From: Candidatus Ruthenibacterium merdigallinarum
Lineage (GTDB): Bacteria; Bacillota; Clostridia; Oscillospirales; Ruminococcaceae
Reading direction: 5' to 3'
DNA length: 32,487 nucleotides
Assembly: GCA_019113785.1 (NCBI GenBank)
Contig: DXGT01000124.1
Span: forward strand, 1-32,487
The notes under the pieces were generated by a model that made no database searches, was not told where the DNA came from, and worked only from the letters and a program-made list of their open reading frames with translations. The position numbers were made by a program, and so were the translations under genes. Below, piece after piece: positions 15,097-23,655 of this stretch (position 1 is the stretch's first letter; the number at the start of each line of letters is the position of its first letter).

Positions 15097-16245
15097 TTAC
15101 AGCAGGCTGCGGTACAGCGCGGCGATCTCCTCCACGCTGGTGTCGCGCGGGTTGCCGGGACGGCACGCGTCGGCGTAGGCCGACTCGGCCAGGAACTGCA
15201 CGTCCTCCTCCTTCAGGATGCCCTTGAGGTCGGCGGGGATGCCCACGTCGGCCGAGAGCTTCTTGACGGCGGCGATGGCGGCGTCGGCGGCGTCGGCCTC
15301 GCTCATGGCGTCGATGCCCTCCACGCCCATGGCCTTGCCGATGGCGCGGTAGCGGCCGCCGGCGACGGTCTTGTTGTACTCGAGGCCCGTGGGCAGGATG
15401 ATGGCGCACGCCACGCCGTGCGGGGTGTCATACAGGGCGGACAGGCCGTGCGCCATGCTGTGCACAACGCCCAGGCCCACGTTCGAAAAGCCCATGCCCG
15501 CGATGTACTGGCCCAGCGCCATGCCCTCGCGGCCGTCGGGCGTGTTCTGGACGGCGCCGCGCAGGTTCGCGCTGATGAGGCGGATGGCCTCGAGGTGGAA
15601 CATATCGGAGATGGCGCACGCGCCCTTGGTGATGTAACCCTCGATGGCGTGGGTCAGCGCGTCCATGCCCGTGGCGGCCGTCAGGCTCTTGGGCATCGTG
15701 GCCATCATGTCGGGATCGACGACGGCGACCTCGGGGATGTCGTTCGTGTCCACGCAGACGAATTTGCGCTTTTTCTCGACGTCGGTGATGACGTAGTTGA
15801 TGGTGACCTCGGCCGCGGTGCCGGCGGTGGTGGGCACGGCGATGGTGAACACCGCGTGCTTCTTCGTGGGCGCCACGCCCTCGAGGCTGCGCACGTCGGC
15901 GAACTCGGGGTTGTTGGCGATGATGCCGATGGCCTTGGCGGTATCCATGGCCGAGCCGCCGCCGATGGCGACGATGCAGTCGGCGCCGCAGGCGTTGATC
16001 GCGGCCACGCCGGCCTGCACGTTCTCGATGGTGGGGTTCGCCTTGATGTCGCTGAATACCTCATAGGCAAAGCCCGCGGCGTCCAGCAGCGCCGTGACCT
16101 TGCCGGTGACGCCGAACTTGATGAGGTCGGGGTCCGAGCAGACGAGCGCCTTTTTGTACCCACGGCCGGTCAGCTCCGGCACGATGTTTTCGATGGCGCC
16201 GTGGCCATGATAGGAAATGGTGTTCAGTACGATGCGGCTTACCAT
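15097..16245 (-). CDS. fucO: Lactaldehyde reductase (iron-containing alcohol dehydrogenase, FucO)
   Basis: The 382-residue group III iron-dependent alcohol dehydrogenase has GGGSAMDTAKAIG at 95-107 (NAD-binding) and PTTAGTAAEVTINYVITD at 138-155. The metal ligands are D195, H199 (DALTHAIEG), H262 (VVHSMAH) and H276 (DTPHG). Long stretches such as NNPEFADVRSLEG and GQYIAGMGFSNVGLG match my memory of E. coli FucO closely, so the FucO subfamily rather than a generic alcohol dehydrogenase is supported. The enzyme reduces lactaldehyde to 1,2-propanediol in anaerobic fucose/rhamnose use and acts in the cytosol. No fucose or rhamnose genes are nearby, and the gene stands as a single transcription unit. 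AAGGAG precedes the ATG at 16245. Confidence 0.9.
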   Translation of the reverse strand: MVSRIVLNTISYHGHGAIENIVPELTGRGYKKALVCSDPDLIKFGVTGKVTALLDAAGFAYEVFSDIKANPTIENVQAGVAAINACGADCIVAIGGGSAMDTAKAIGIIANNPEFADVRSLEGVAPTKKHAVFTIAVPTTAGTAAEVTINYVITDVEKKRKFVCVDTNDIPEVAVVDPDMMATMPKSLTAATGMDALTHAIEGYITKGACAISDMFHLEAIRLISANLRGAVQNTPDGREGMALGQYIAGMGFSNVGLGVVHSMAHGLSALYDTPHGVACAIILPTGLEYNKTVAGGRYRAIGKAMGVEGIDAMSEADAADAAIAAVKKLSADVGIPADLKGILKEEDVQFLAESAYADACRPGNPRDTSVEEIAALYRSLL

Positions 16246-16294
16246 AACGGCATCTCTCCTTTTTCATGAAGGGTGACGGGTGGATGGACGGTCC

Positions 16295-16313
16295 GGCCCG
16301 GCGGCGCCGGGCC
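16295..16313. repeat. Hairpin at the predicted 5' end of the fucO mRNA
   Basis: A perfect 8-bp GC stem (16295-16302 with 16306-16313) with a 3-base loop lies at the start point expected from the fucO promoter. A 5'-terminal hairpin of this kind can protect an mRNA from decay. On the plus strand it is followed by CTTTGTTT, but no plus-strand gene precedes it. Confidence 0.5.
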
Positions 16314-16318
16314 CTTTG

Positions 16319-16346
16319 TTTATAAGCGTACCACGAAACGGCGCAA
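16319..16346 (-). promoter_or_regulatory. Predicted promoter of fucO
   Basis: On the minus strand: TTGCGC (-35, 16341-16346), a 16-bp spacer, TATAAA (-10, 16319-16324). The -35 matches the consensus at only three positions. The leader is about 65 nt. Confidence 0.45.
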
Positions 16347-16362
16347 TTGTAAATGCAAATAT

Positions 16363-16385
16363 CGCGCGCCCCTCCGGCGCCGCGC
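16363..16385 (-). terminator. Possible weak terminator after glgP
   Basis: A GC hairpin of 5 plus 2 bp with a one-base bulge lies 14 bp after the glgP stop and is followed on the minus strand by ATATTTGCATTT. The T-run is interrupted, so termination may be incomplete and some glgP transcripts may run into fucO. Confidence 0.35.
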
Positions 16386-16398
16386 TTTTCCGGTCGCC

Positions 16399-18648
16399 TC
16401 AGCGCAGGCGCCAGATGTCGCGCTCGTATTCGGCGATGGTGCGGTCGGACGAGAAAAAGCCCGCGCCCGCGATGTTCGCCAGCATTTTGCCGGCCCAGGC
16501 GCGCCGGTCCTCGTAATCGGCGAACAGGCGCTCCTTCACCGCGATGTAGTCCTCGAGGTCCAGCAGCGTCATGAACCAGTCCTTATGGGTGAGGTCCTGA
16601 TACAGCCGGCCCAGGCATTCGGCGTCGCCCGCGCGCAGCATGGGCTTTGAGAGCAGGAAGTCCACCAGCGGCTCGATCTGCGGCTTTGCGTAATAGTCGG
16701 CGCAATGATAGGCCTGTTCGCTGTACAGGCGCATCACCTCGTCGCTCTTTTTGCCGAACAGGTAGATGTTCCCTTCGCCCACGCGCTCGGCGATCTCGAC
16801 GTTCGCGCCGTCCAGCGTGCCCAGCGTCACCGCGCCGTTGAGCATCAGCTTCATGTTGCCCGTGCCGGACGCCTCCTTCGAGGCAAGGCTGATCTGCTCG
16901 GACACGTCGGCCGCCGGCACCAGCTTTTCCGCTTTGGTGACGTTGTAATTTTCCACGAACACCAGCTGCAGCCACGGCGCCGCCTGCTCGTCCTCGCGCA
17001 GCACCTGCGAAAGGCACAAAAGCGCGTGGATGATGTCCTTCGCCAGAATGTACGCCGGCGCGGCCTTCGCGCCGAACAGGAACGTGAGGGGTCGGCGCGG
17101 CAGGCGGCCCGCCTTGATCTCGCGGTACTTCCAGATGATGTACAGAAGGTTCATCTGCTGGCGCTTGTACTCGTGCAGGCGCTTGATCTGGATGTCGAAA
17201 ATACTGTCCGTATTTAATGTGATGTCATATACGCGCTGCATATAATCGGCCAGCGCCCGCTTTGCGCCCTGCTTGATGGCGAGCAGCTCGTCGAGCGAGG
17301 CGTCATCCGCGCAGGCGGCCAGGCGCGCAAGCTGCGCGGCGTCGCTCCGCCAGCCGTCGCCGATGCGCCGCGTGATGAACGCGTCCAGCGCGGGGTTGCA
17401 CGCCGTCAGCCAGCGGCGGAACGTGATGCCGTTCGTCTTGTTGTTGAACTTTTCGGGATAGATCTCATAGAAGGGGCGCAGCTCCGAGGCTTTGAGGATC
17501 TCGGTGTGCAGCGCCGCCACGCCGTTGACCGAATGGCCGTAGTGCATGTCCATGCGCGCCATGTGCACAAGGCCCGTCCCATCGATGATGGCGAGATCCT
17601 TTCCGGGAAAGCGCCGCTTCGCGCGCTCGTCCAGCGCGCGGATGACAGGCACCAGATGCGGCACAGCCGTCTCGAGGAAATCCATCGGCCATTTTTCCAG
17701 CGCCTCGGCCAGAATGGTGTGGTTCGTGTAGGCGCAGGTGTCCGCGACGATGTCCGCGGCCTCGTCGAATGGCACGCCCTGCTCGCCCAGCAGGCGCACC
17801 AGCTCCGGGATGACGAGCGAGGGGTGCGTGTCGTTGATCTGGATGGCCGTGTACTTCGCCAGCTCGCGCGGCGCATGGCCGCGTTCGGCCAGCTCCTTCA
17901 AAATGAGCTGCGCCGCGCACGACACCATGAAATACTGCTGGTACACGCGCAGCAGCCGGCCCTGCCGGTCGGAGTCGTCGGGATAGAGAAACAGCGTCAG
18001 GTTGTGCGCGATGTCCGTTTTGTCGAACCGGATGCCGTCGTGCACGAGGGTCTCGTCCTCGCCCTTCAGGCGGAACAGCCGCAGACGGTTCTTTCCCGCG
18101 CCGCCGTAGCCCGGCACGCCGATGCTGTACAGCTCGCCCTCCACCGTGACGCCGCCCAGCGGCACGGTGAACGAGACGTCCTCCCTGTCCAGCCAGGACT
18201 GCGGCCGCAGCCATTCGTCCGGTTTTTCCCACTGCTTGTTCTGCGCAAACGCCTGCCGGAACAGCCCGTAGCGGTAGCACAGGCCCACGCCGTCGCCCGC
18301 AAGGCCCAGCGTGGCGATCGAATCGAGGAAGCAGGCGGCCAGGCGGCCCAGCCCGCCGTTGCCGAGGCTGGGTTCCGGCTCGGCGTCCTCGAGCGCGGCC
18401 ATGCTGCGCCCGGCGGCGCGCAGCTCGGCCTGCACCTCCCCGTACAGGCCCAGGCTGAGCAGGCTGTTCGTCAGCAGCTTGCCCACCAGGAATTCGGCCG
18501 AGAGGTAGTACAGCCGCCGCTCGCCCTCGATGTACGGCACATCGGCCATGCGCTGCTTGCACAGCGCCAGCGCCGCGAGATACAGTTCTTCGTCCGTGCA
18601 GCCGGCGACCGGTTTGCCGAACCGCTCCATCGTCATTTCGTTGAGCAT
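16399..18648 (-). CDS. glgP: Glycogen/maltodextrin phosphorylase
   Basis: This 749-residue GT35 phosphorylase releases glucose-1-phosphate from alpha-1,4-glucans in the cytosol. Family landmarks are EPSLGNGGLGRLAACFLDS in the first quarter, INDTHPSLVIPELVR, the NGITFRRWL segment and the pyridoxal-phosphate site EASGTGNMKLMLNGA with the lysine at about K600. The protein is shorter than the usual 800-840 residues, chiefly at the N-terminus, where regulatory sites of eukaryotic enzymes lie. The start at 18648 (MLNEMTMERF) has GGAAAGGAG upstream; the open frame further 5' is only a shadow of malQ. Its first 16 bases overlap the end of malQ, so translation is coupled. It works with the neighbouring glucanotransferase to degrade glycogen or maltodextrins. 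Confidence 0.95.
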   Translation of the reverse strand: MLNEMTMERFGKPVAGCTDEELYLAALALCKQRMADVPYIEGERRLYYLSAEFLVGKLLTNSLLSLGLYGEVQAELRAAGRSMAALEDAEPEPSLGNGGLGRLAACFLDSIATLGLAGDGVGLCYRYGLFRQAFAQNKQWEKPDEWLRPQSWLDREDVSFTVPLGGVTVEGELYSIGVPGYGGAGKNRLRLFRLKGEDETLVHDGIRFDKTDIAHNLTLFLYPDDSDRQGRLLRVYQQYFMVSCAAQLILKELAERGHAPRELAKYTAIQINDTHPSLVIPELVRLLGEQGVPFDEAADIVADTCAYTNHTILAEALEKWPMDFLETAVPHLVPVIRALDERAKRRFPGKDLAIIDGTGLVHMARMDMHYGHSVNGVAALHTEILKASELRPFYEIYPEKFNNKTNGITFRRWLTACNPALDAFITRRIGDGWRSDAAQLARLAACADDASLDELLAIKQGAKRALADYMQRVYDITLNTDSIFDIQIKRLHEYKRQQMNLLYIIWKYREIKAGRLPRRPLTFLFGAKAAPAYILAKDIIHALLCLSQVLREDEQAAPWLQLVFVENYNVTKAEKLVPAADVSEQISLASKEASGTGNMKLMLNGAVTLGTLDGANVEIAERVGEGNIYLFGKKSDEVMRLYSEQAYHCADYYAKPQIEPLVDFLLSKPMLRAGDAECLGRLYQDLTHKDWFMTLLDLEDYIAVKERLFADYEDRRAWAGKMLANIAGAGFFSSDRTIAEYERDIWRLR

Positions 18649-20162
18649 GCCGCGTCTCCTTTCCTGTTTGCACGCCGGAGCGCCGGCCTTTTCGGCGCGC
18701 GGCCGTACAGCTGTGTCAGATCGGCGATGTCGCGCGCCAGCGCCTCGCTTGCCGCGCCGGGCGCCATGCGCCACGTCCAGTTGCCGCCCAGCGTGGAGGG
18801 CGTGTTGATGCGCGCGGCGCTGCCGAGCTCGAGATAGTCCTGCATGGGGATCACCGCCAGCTCCGCCACGCTCTCCAGCGCCAGGCGGATCATGGCGCGG
18901 CACTGGCCCTTCGACGTGCGCATGCCCAGATAGCGCCGCGCATAGGCGGCGTCGCGCCGGCGCGCCGTGCGCAGCCACCCGCAGGTGGTGTCGTTGTCGT
19001 GCGTGCCGGTGTACACCACGCATTTCGCCGTGTAGTTGTGCGGCAGATAGTCGCTCTCCTCGCGGGAATCGAACGCGAATTGCAGCACCTTCATGCCCGG
19101 ATAGCCGCTCTTCTTCAAAAGGCGGCGCACGGCGGGCGTCAAAAAGCCCAGGTCCTCGGCGATGACGCCGCCGCGGCCGAACTGCCGGTGCAGCGCGGCG
19201 ATGAAATCCTCCCCCGGGCCGGGGCACCAGCGGCCTGTGCGCGCGTTCGGCGCGCCGGCCGGGATGGCGTAATAGCTCTCCAGCCCGCGGAAATGGTCGA
19301 TGCGCACCACGTCGAACAGCGCAAAGCCCGCCTCCATCCGGCGCATCCACCATTCATAGCCCGTCGCTTTCAGCACGTCCCAGCGGTACAGCGGGTTGCC
19401 CCACAGCTGGCCGTCGGCCGAGAACGCGTCCGGCGGGCAGCCGGCCACCTCGATGGGCCGCCGCTCGCCGTCCAGCAAAAACAGCTGCGGGTGCGCCCAG
19501 ACGTCGGCCGAGTCCATCGAGACATAGATGGGCATGTCGCCGATGATGCGCACGCCCTTTTCGCGCGCGTAGGCGCGCAGCGCGCCCCACTGCCGGAAGA
19601 ACTCATATTGCAGGAAAACGGTGAAATCCACCTCGCGCGCGAGGCGGCGCGCCGCCTCGCCCAGCGCCTGCGGCCGGCGCAGGCGCACTTCGTCCGGCCA
19701 TTCGCTCCACGCGCGCTGGCCGTTTTCGGCCTTGAGCGCCGTGTACAGCGCGTAGTCCTCGACCCATCCGGCGTTTTCGGCGCGGAACTGCGCCAGCGCC
19801 GCGCTGTCGGAAAAGCGCTCGAACGCGCGGCGCAGCACCGCAAAGCGCGTTTTGTACAGCGCCTCGTAATCCACGGCTTCGTCCCCTCCGGGCCATTCGC
19901 ACGGCGCGCATTCGTCCCGCGTCAGCAGGCCCTCGTCCGCAAGGCGCTCCAGATCGATGAAATAGGGGTTGCCCGCAAAGGCCGAAAAGCTCTGGTACGG
20001 GCTGTCGCCGTAGCCCGTCGGCCCCAGCGGCAGCACCTGCCAGTACGTCTGCTTCGCGCGGTGCAGAAAATCCACCCATTCGTACGCCGCGCGCCCCAGC
20101 GTGCCCACGCCGTAGCGAGACGGCAGCGAAAATACAGGCAGCAGGATCCCGCTCGCCCGCAT
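18633..20162 (-). CDS. malQ: 4-alpha-glucanotransferase (amylomaltase, GH77)
   Basis: The 509-residue protein is of the usual bacterial amylomaltase length. It opens RASGILLPVFSLPSRYGVGTLG and contains YWQVLPLGPTGYGDSPYQSFSAFAGNP, a hallmark of GH77. Catalytic residues are visible: nucleophile D289 in VVRIDHFRGLE, acid/base E336 in VIAEDLG, and D389 in GTHDNDT. The 250s-like loop lies after about residue 245. The enzyme transfers alpha-1,4-glucan segments between chains, giving substrates for the phosphorylase encoded next. It is the first gene of the pair and has a near-consensus promoter about 100 bp upstream. Confidence 0.96.
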   Translation of the reverse strand: MRASGILLPVFSLPSRYGVGTLGRAAYEWVDFLHRAKQTYWQVLPLGPTGYGDSPYQSFSAFAGNPYFIDLERLADEGLLTRDECAPCEWPGGDEAVDYEALYKTRFAVLRRAFERFSDSAALAQFRAENAGWVEDYALYTALKAENGQRAWSEWPDEVRLRRPQALGEAARRLAREVDFTVFLQYEFFRQWGALRAYAREKGVRIIGDMPIYVSMDSADVWAHPQLFLLDGERRPIEVAGCPPDAFSADGQLWGNPLYRWDVLKATGYEWWMRRMEAGFALFDVVRIDHFRGLESYYAIPAGAPNARTGRWCPGPGEDFIAALHRQFGRGGVIAEDLGFLTPAVRRLLKKSGYPGMKVLQFAFDSREESDYLPHNYTAKCVVYTGTHDNDTTCGWLRTARRRDAAYARRYLGMRTSKGQCRAMIRLALESVAELAVIPMQDYLELGSAARINTPSTLGGNWTWRMAPGAASEALARDIADLTQLYGRAPKRPALRRANRKGDAACSTK

Positions 20163-20264
20163 AGCCTCACATCCCTTCGTGTTGTGCGCGGTTTTATAGG
20201 AAAACAGAGCCGCAAAGCCTTTGTTTTCGCATGCCGCCGCGCTGTTCGGAAAGACCTTTTTTCC

Positions 20265-20293
20265 ATTATTTCACACGCGCCGCGCAAAGTCAA
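20265..20293 (-). promoter_or_regulatory. Strong predicted promoter of malQ-glgP
   Basis: On the minus strand: TTGACT (-35, 20288-20293), a 17-bp spacer and AATAAT (-10, 20265-20270) preceded by TGA, an extended -10. Five of six positions match in both hexamers. The leader is about 95 nt and no operator could be assigned. Confidence 0.82.
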
Positions 20294-20300
20294 TGCAAAA

Positions 20301-20345
20301 GGCGCGCCCCGTGTGCGGCAAGCCTGCCGCGCCAGGGGGTGCGCC
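20301..20345 (-). terminator. Two-tier terminator after tyrA
   Basis: An outer stem (20301-20310 with 20336-20345, one mismatch) encloses an inner perfect 6-bp stem (20315-20320 with 20325-20330). On the minus strand it is followed by TTTTGCATTG. It lies 16 bp after the tyrA stop, ends the aromatic operon and abuts the -35 of the malQ promoter. Confidence 0.75.
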
Positions 20346-20361
20346 TGTATTTTTCCGTATT

Positions 20362-21249
20362 TTACAGCCGCTTTTCCTCCAGCGGCGCGCGCTCGATGCG
20401 GTCGAACTCGCGCCGGCGCTCGGCGGCGCGGCGCAGCATCTCCTTGAGGGCCGCCTCGTCGCCGCCCGTCAGCGCGGCGCGCAGGCGCCCCATCTCGGCA
20501 CAGAACTGGTCGATCTCGCCCACCAGCACGTCCCGGTTGGCGAAGAACAGTTCGCTCCACAGATGCTCGTTGATCTTGGCGATGCGCGTGAGGTCGCGGA
20601 ACGAGTCGCCTGTCGTGCGCGGCAGTGCGGGGTCGTCGTTCGCGTTCATCAGCGCCACGGCGATCACATGCGCCAGCTGGCTGACGTAGCCGATCATCCG
20701 GTCGTGCTCCTCGCAGCTGAGCACCGTGATGCGGGCAAAGCCCAGCGTGCGGCCCAGCTCCTCGGCGAAGGCGATGGCCTGCGCCGTGTTTTTTTCGGTG
20801 GGCGTGATGAGGAAATTCGCCTGGCGGAACATCGCGCAGTCGGCGTGTTCGACGCCGCTGACCTCCCGCCCCGCCATCGGGTGGCAGGGGATGAATTCGA
20901 CGTCCGGGCGCAGCAGCGCCTGCACGCGCCGCACGACGGCGCACTTGACGCCGCACACGTCCGTGACGAGCGCGCCCGGCGCCAGAAAACCGCCGTGCGT
21001 CTCCACCCACGGCACCATCGCGCCCGGATACAGCCCCAGCACCACGACCTCGGCCTCGCCCAGCAGCGCGGGCACGCGCGCGTCTCCCGCGGCCGCGCCG
21101 TCGGCGATCAGGCCGTTTTCCAGCGCGTAGCGCACGGCCTCGGCGCGCACGTCGATTCCCGTCACGCGGCAGCCCGCGCGCGCAAGGGCCATCGCATAGC
21201 TGCCGCCCAGCAGCCCCAGGCCCACGATGCAGAATTTACGCTGTTCCAT
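20362..21249 (-). CDS. tyrA: Prephenate dehydrogenase
   Basis: This 295-residue enzyme converts prephenate to 4-hydroxyphenylpyruvate with NAD(P) and release of CO2, the tyrosine branch. The nucleotide loop is VGLGLLGGS at 9-17. Family motifs include FIPCHPMAGREVSGVEHA and the helix SCEEHDRMIGYVSQLAHVIAVAL with conserved histidines. The protein ends soon after the helical dimerisation domain, so it lacks the C-terminal ACT domain present in several Firmicute TyrA proteins. Direct tyrosine feedback through ACT is therefore absent. The start overlaps the end of aroA by 14 bp. It is the last gene of the aromatic operon. Confidence 0.94.
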   Translation of the reverse strand: MEQRKFCIVGLGLLGGSYAMALARAGCRVTGIDVRAEAVRYALENGLIADGAAAGDARVPALLGEAEVVVLGLYPGAMVPWVETHGGFLAPGALVTDVCGVKCAVVRRVQALLRPDVEFIPCHPMAGREVSGVEHADCAMFRQANFLITPTEKNTAQAIAFAEELGRTLGFARITVLSCEEHDRMIGYVSQLAHVIAVALMNANDDPALPRTTGDSFRDLTRIAKINEHLWSELFFANRDVLVGEIDQFCAEMGRLRAALTGGDEAALKEMLRRAAERRREFDRIERAPLEEKRL

Positions 21250-22495
21250 CCTGTGTCACCTCCGCGCCCAGCGCGCGCAGATCGCGCCAGAAATCGCCGT
21301 AGCTCTTCTCCACGGCTTCGGCCCCGTCGACCGTCGCCTCGGCGCCCGAGGCCAGCGCCGCCACGGCCATCGCCATGGCCACGCGGTGGTCGCCGTGGGC
21401 CTGCAGCGCCGCGCCGTGCAGCGCGCCGCCCACGACGGTCACATCGTCCTCGCCCGAGGCGATGCGCCCGCCCATGCGGCGGATCTCCTGCTCCATTGCG
21501 CCGATGCGGTCCGACTCCTTGAGCCGCAGCCGCCGCGCGTGGACGATGTGCGTCTCGCCCGCGCACAAAAGCCCCAGCGCCATCAGCACCGGCCCGAGGT
21601 CGGGGCAGTCGGCCAGGTCGATCTCGCCGCCGCGCAGCGCGCTTTTTTCAAAACGGTACACGCCGTCTTCGCATGCGATGCGCGCCCCCGCGCGCCGCAG
21701 GATCGCAAGGATGGCCCGGTCGCCCTGCAAAGAATCCGCCCGCAGGCCCGCGACGCCGACGCCGCCCACGGCCGCGCCCAGCACGGCGAAGAACGCCGCC
21801 TGCGACCAGTCGCCCTCGACGCGGTACTCCCGCGGGCGGTAGCCGGCGCCGCCGGAGAGGAAAAAGGTCTGGCCCTCGCGCCGCACCGGCACGCCGAAAT
21901 CCGCCATGGCCGACGCCGTCAGCGCCGCGTAGCTGGCGCTTTCGAACGCGCCCGTCACCGCGAGCTCGCTGGGCCCGTCCAGCAGCGAGAGCGCCAGCAG
22001 CAGCCCTGTGATGAACTGGCTGGACACATCGCCCGCCACACGGTAGCGCCCCGGCGCGAGCCTCCCGCACACCCGGATGGCCTGCGGCGTGTGCTCGAAC
22101 GAGACGCCGCAGCCGGCGAACAGCCGCTCGTACACGGTCTGCGGGCGCTGCAGGAGCCGCCCGTGACCGGTGAACACGACGGGTTCGCCCAGCAGCGCGG
22201 CCAGCGGGATGAGAAAGCGCAGCGTGGAGCCGCTTTCGCCGCAGTCCACCGGGGCGCTGGGCGCGCGCAGCGCGCCGCCGCGCACCGTCACTTCGCCGCC
22301 GCTTTGCTCGATCTGTGCGCCGAAGGCGCGCAGCGCGCGCACCGTGGCCGCGATGTCCTGCGAAAAGGCCACGTTCGTGACGGTGCTCTCGCCCTTTGCC
22401 AGCGCCGCGCAGATCAGCGCGCGGTGGGCCATGCTCTTTGAGGGCGGCGCGGTGACCGTGCCGCCGAGGGCGCTTTTCTGAATGCGTACGCGCAT
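21236..22495 (-). CDS. aroA: 3-phosphoshikimate 1-carboxyvinyltransferase (EPSP synthase)
   Basis: This 419-residue enzyme joins shikimate-3-phosphate and phosphoenolpyruvate. Motifs in order are TAPPSKSMAHRALICAALAKG (N-terminal lysine and arginine region), GESGSTLRFLIPLAALLG (the phosphoenolpyruvate/glyphosate loop), RLLQRPQTVYERL, and RLRLKESDRIGAMEQEI near residue 325. The start at 22495 (MRVRIQKSALGGTV) is set by AGGAGG seven bases upstream; eight extra codons are open further 5' but include that site. It follows aroF across a 102-bp gap that holds a terminator-like hairpin, and its end overlaps tyrA. Confidence 0.95.
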   Translation of the reverse strand: MRVRIQKSALGGTVTAPPSKSMAHRALICAALAKGESTVTNVAFSQDIAATVRALRAFGAQIEQSGGEVTVRGGALRAPSAPVDCGESGSTLRFLIPLAALLGEPVVFTGHGRLLQRPQTVYERLFAGCGVSFEHTPQAIRVCGRLAPGRYRVAGDVSSQFITGLLLALSLLDGPSELAVTGAFESASYAALTASAMADFGVPVRREGQTFFLSGGAGYRPREYRVEGDWSQAAFFAVLGAAVGGVGVAGLRADSLQGDRAILAILRRAGARIACEDGVYRFEKSALRGGEIDLADCPDLGPVLMALGLLCAGETHIVHARRLRLKESDRIGAMEQEIRRMGGRIASGEDDVTVVGGALHGAALQAHGDHRVAMAMAVAALASGAEATVDGAEAVEKSYGDFWRDLRALGAEVTQDGTA

Positions 22496-22528
22496 GCGGT
22501 TCCTCCTTGTTCCAGCCAAAACGGAAAA

Positions 22529-22557
22529 GCGCGCGGCGTGCCCTGCCCGCCGCGCGC
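22529..22557 (-). terminator. Terminator-like hairpin between aroF and aroA (possible attenuator)
   Basis: A perfect 10-bp all-GC stem (22529-22538 with 22548-22557) with a 9-base loop is followed on the minus strand by CTTTTCCGTTTTGG. It lies inside the operon. No promoter is seen in the roughly 30 bp before aroA, so aroA and tyrA depend on read-through of this element. Confidence 0.65.
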
Positions 22558-22597
22558 AGATGGTTCAAACGTCTTTTGCGGGAAATGTCCGCGCGGC

Positions 22598-23614
22598 TCA
22601 GCGCATTTCGCGGCCCACCACATGGGCGATGGCGCGCGCCTTGCGCACCACCTCGGCGAAGCGCTCGGGCTTGAGGCTCTGCGCGCCGTCGCTCCACGCG
22701 CACTCGGGGCACGGGTGCACCTCGATGATCAGCCCGTCCGCGCCCGCGGCCACGGCGGCGAGGCTCATGCTCTCGACATAGCGCCAGTTGCCCGTGGCGT
22801 GGCTGGGGTCGATGATGATGGGCAGGTGCGTTTTTTCCTTGACGATGGGCACCACCGAAAGATCCAGCGTGTTGCGCGTGTACTTTTCAAACGTGCGGAT
22901 GCCTCGCTCGCACAGGATGACGTTCTCGTTGCCCTCGCTCATGATGTACTCGGCCGACATGATCCACTCCTCGATGGTGTTGGCCAGGCCGCGCTTGAGC
23001 AGAACGGGCTTTTTCATGCGGCCCACGGCCTTGAGCAGATGGAAGTTCTGCATGTTGCGCGCGCCGATCTGCACCAGGTCGACGTACTCCTCAAACTCGT
23101 CGATCTTGTCCTCGCTCATCAGCTCGCTGACGATGGGCAGGCCCGTGGCCTCGCGCGCCTTCACAAGGTCCATGATGCCCTCGGTGCCAAGGCCCTGGAA
23201 CGCATAGGGCGAGGTGCGCGGCTTGTACGCGCCGCCGCGCAGCATGCACGCGCCCGCGTTTTTCACCGTGCGCGCGATGTCCACGATGTTCTCGCCCTCG
23301 ACGCTGCACGGCCCGCCGATCACGGCGATGGGCTCGCTGCCGCCCACTTTCACGCCGGCCACGTCGATGACGCTGTCGGCCTCGTGGAACAGGCGGTTGG
23401 CCTTTTTATACGGCTCGCTCACGCGCTGGACATTGTCGACATACGGATTTGCGCGGATCTGCTTTTCGTCGAGGATCGTCGTGTCGCCCACAAGGCCGAA
23501 CACGTTGTAGTCCGTGCCGCGGATCATGGTGACGGACAGGCCCTTCGACTCGAACTCGCGGATGATGCGCTCCAGCTCGGCGGCCGGCGTCCCTTTTTTG
23601 GTGCTGATGATCAT
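22598..23614 (-). CDS. aroF: 3-deoxy-7-phosphoheptulonate synthase (DAHP synthase, type I-beta with N-terminal regulatory domain)
   Basis: This 338-residue enzyme makes DAHP from erythrose-4-phosphate and phosphoenolpyruvate, the entry step to the pathway. Residues 1 to about 70 form the ferredoxin-like N-terminal domain (MIISTKKGTPAAELERIIREF...) known from Thermotoga and clostridial enzymes, where it mediates Tyr/Phe feedback. The catalytic barrel follows, with IGGPCSVEGEN at 99-109, RGGAYKPRTSPYAFQG at 126-141, PVLLKRG, and IIIDPSHATGNW near 270. The start at 23614 is preceded by GGGGGA. This domain is the most likely point of allosteric control over the operon's flux (family knowledge). 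Confidence 0.95.
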   Translation of the reverse strand: MIISTKKGTPAAELERIIREFESKGLSVTMIRGTDYNVFGLVGDTTILDEKQIRANPYVDNVQRVSEPYKKANRLFHEADSVIDVAGVKVGGSEPIAVIGGPCSVEGENIVDIARTVKNAGACMLRGGAYKPRTSPYAFQGLGTEGIMDLVKAREATGLPIVSELMSEDKIDEFEEYVDLVQIGARNMQNFHLLKAVGRMKKPVLLKRGLANTIEEWIMSAEYIMSEGNENVILCERGIRTFEKYTRNTLDLSVVPIVKEKTHLPIIIDPSHATGNWRYVESMSLAAVAAGADGLIIEVHPCPECAWSDGAQSLKPERFAEVVRKARAIAHVVGREMR

Positions 23615-23655
23615 AACAGATGGTCCCCCTATTGTTTCAATGGATGCGCGGCCGC

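Noticed and set aside
18649-19353. Upstream extension of glgP by about 235 codons
   Set aside because: The extension lies within malQ in another frame, has no phosphorylase similarity, and a good ribosome site supports the start at 18648.
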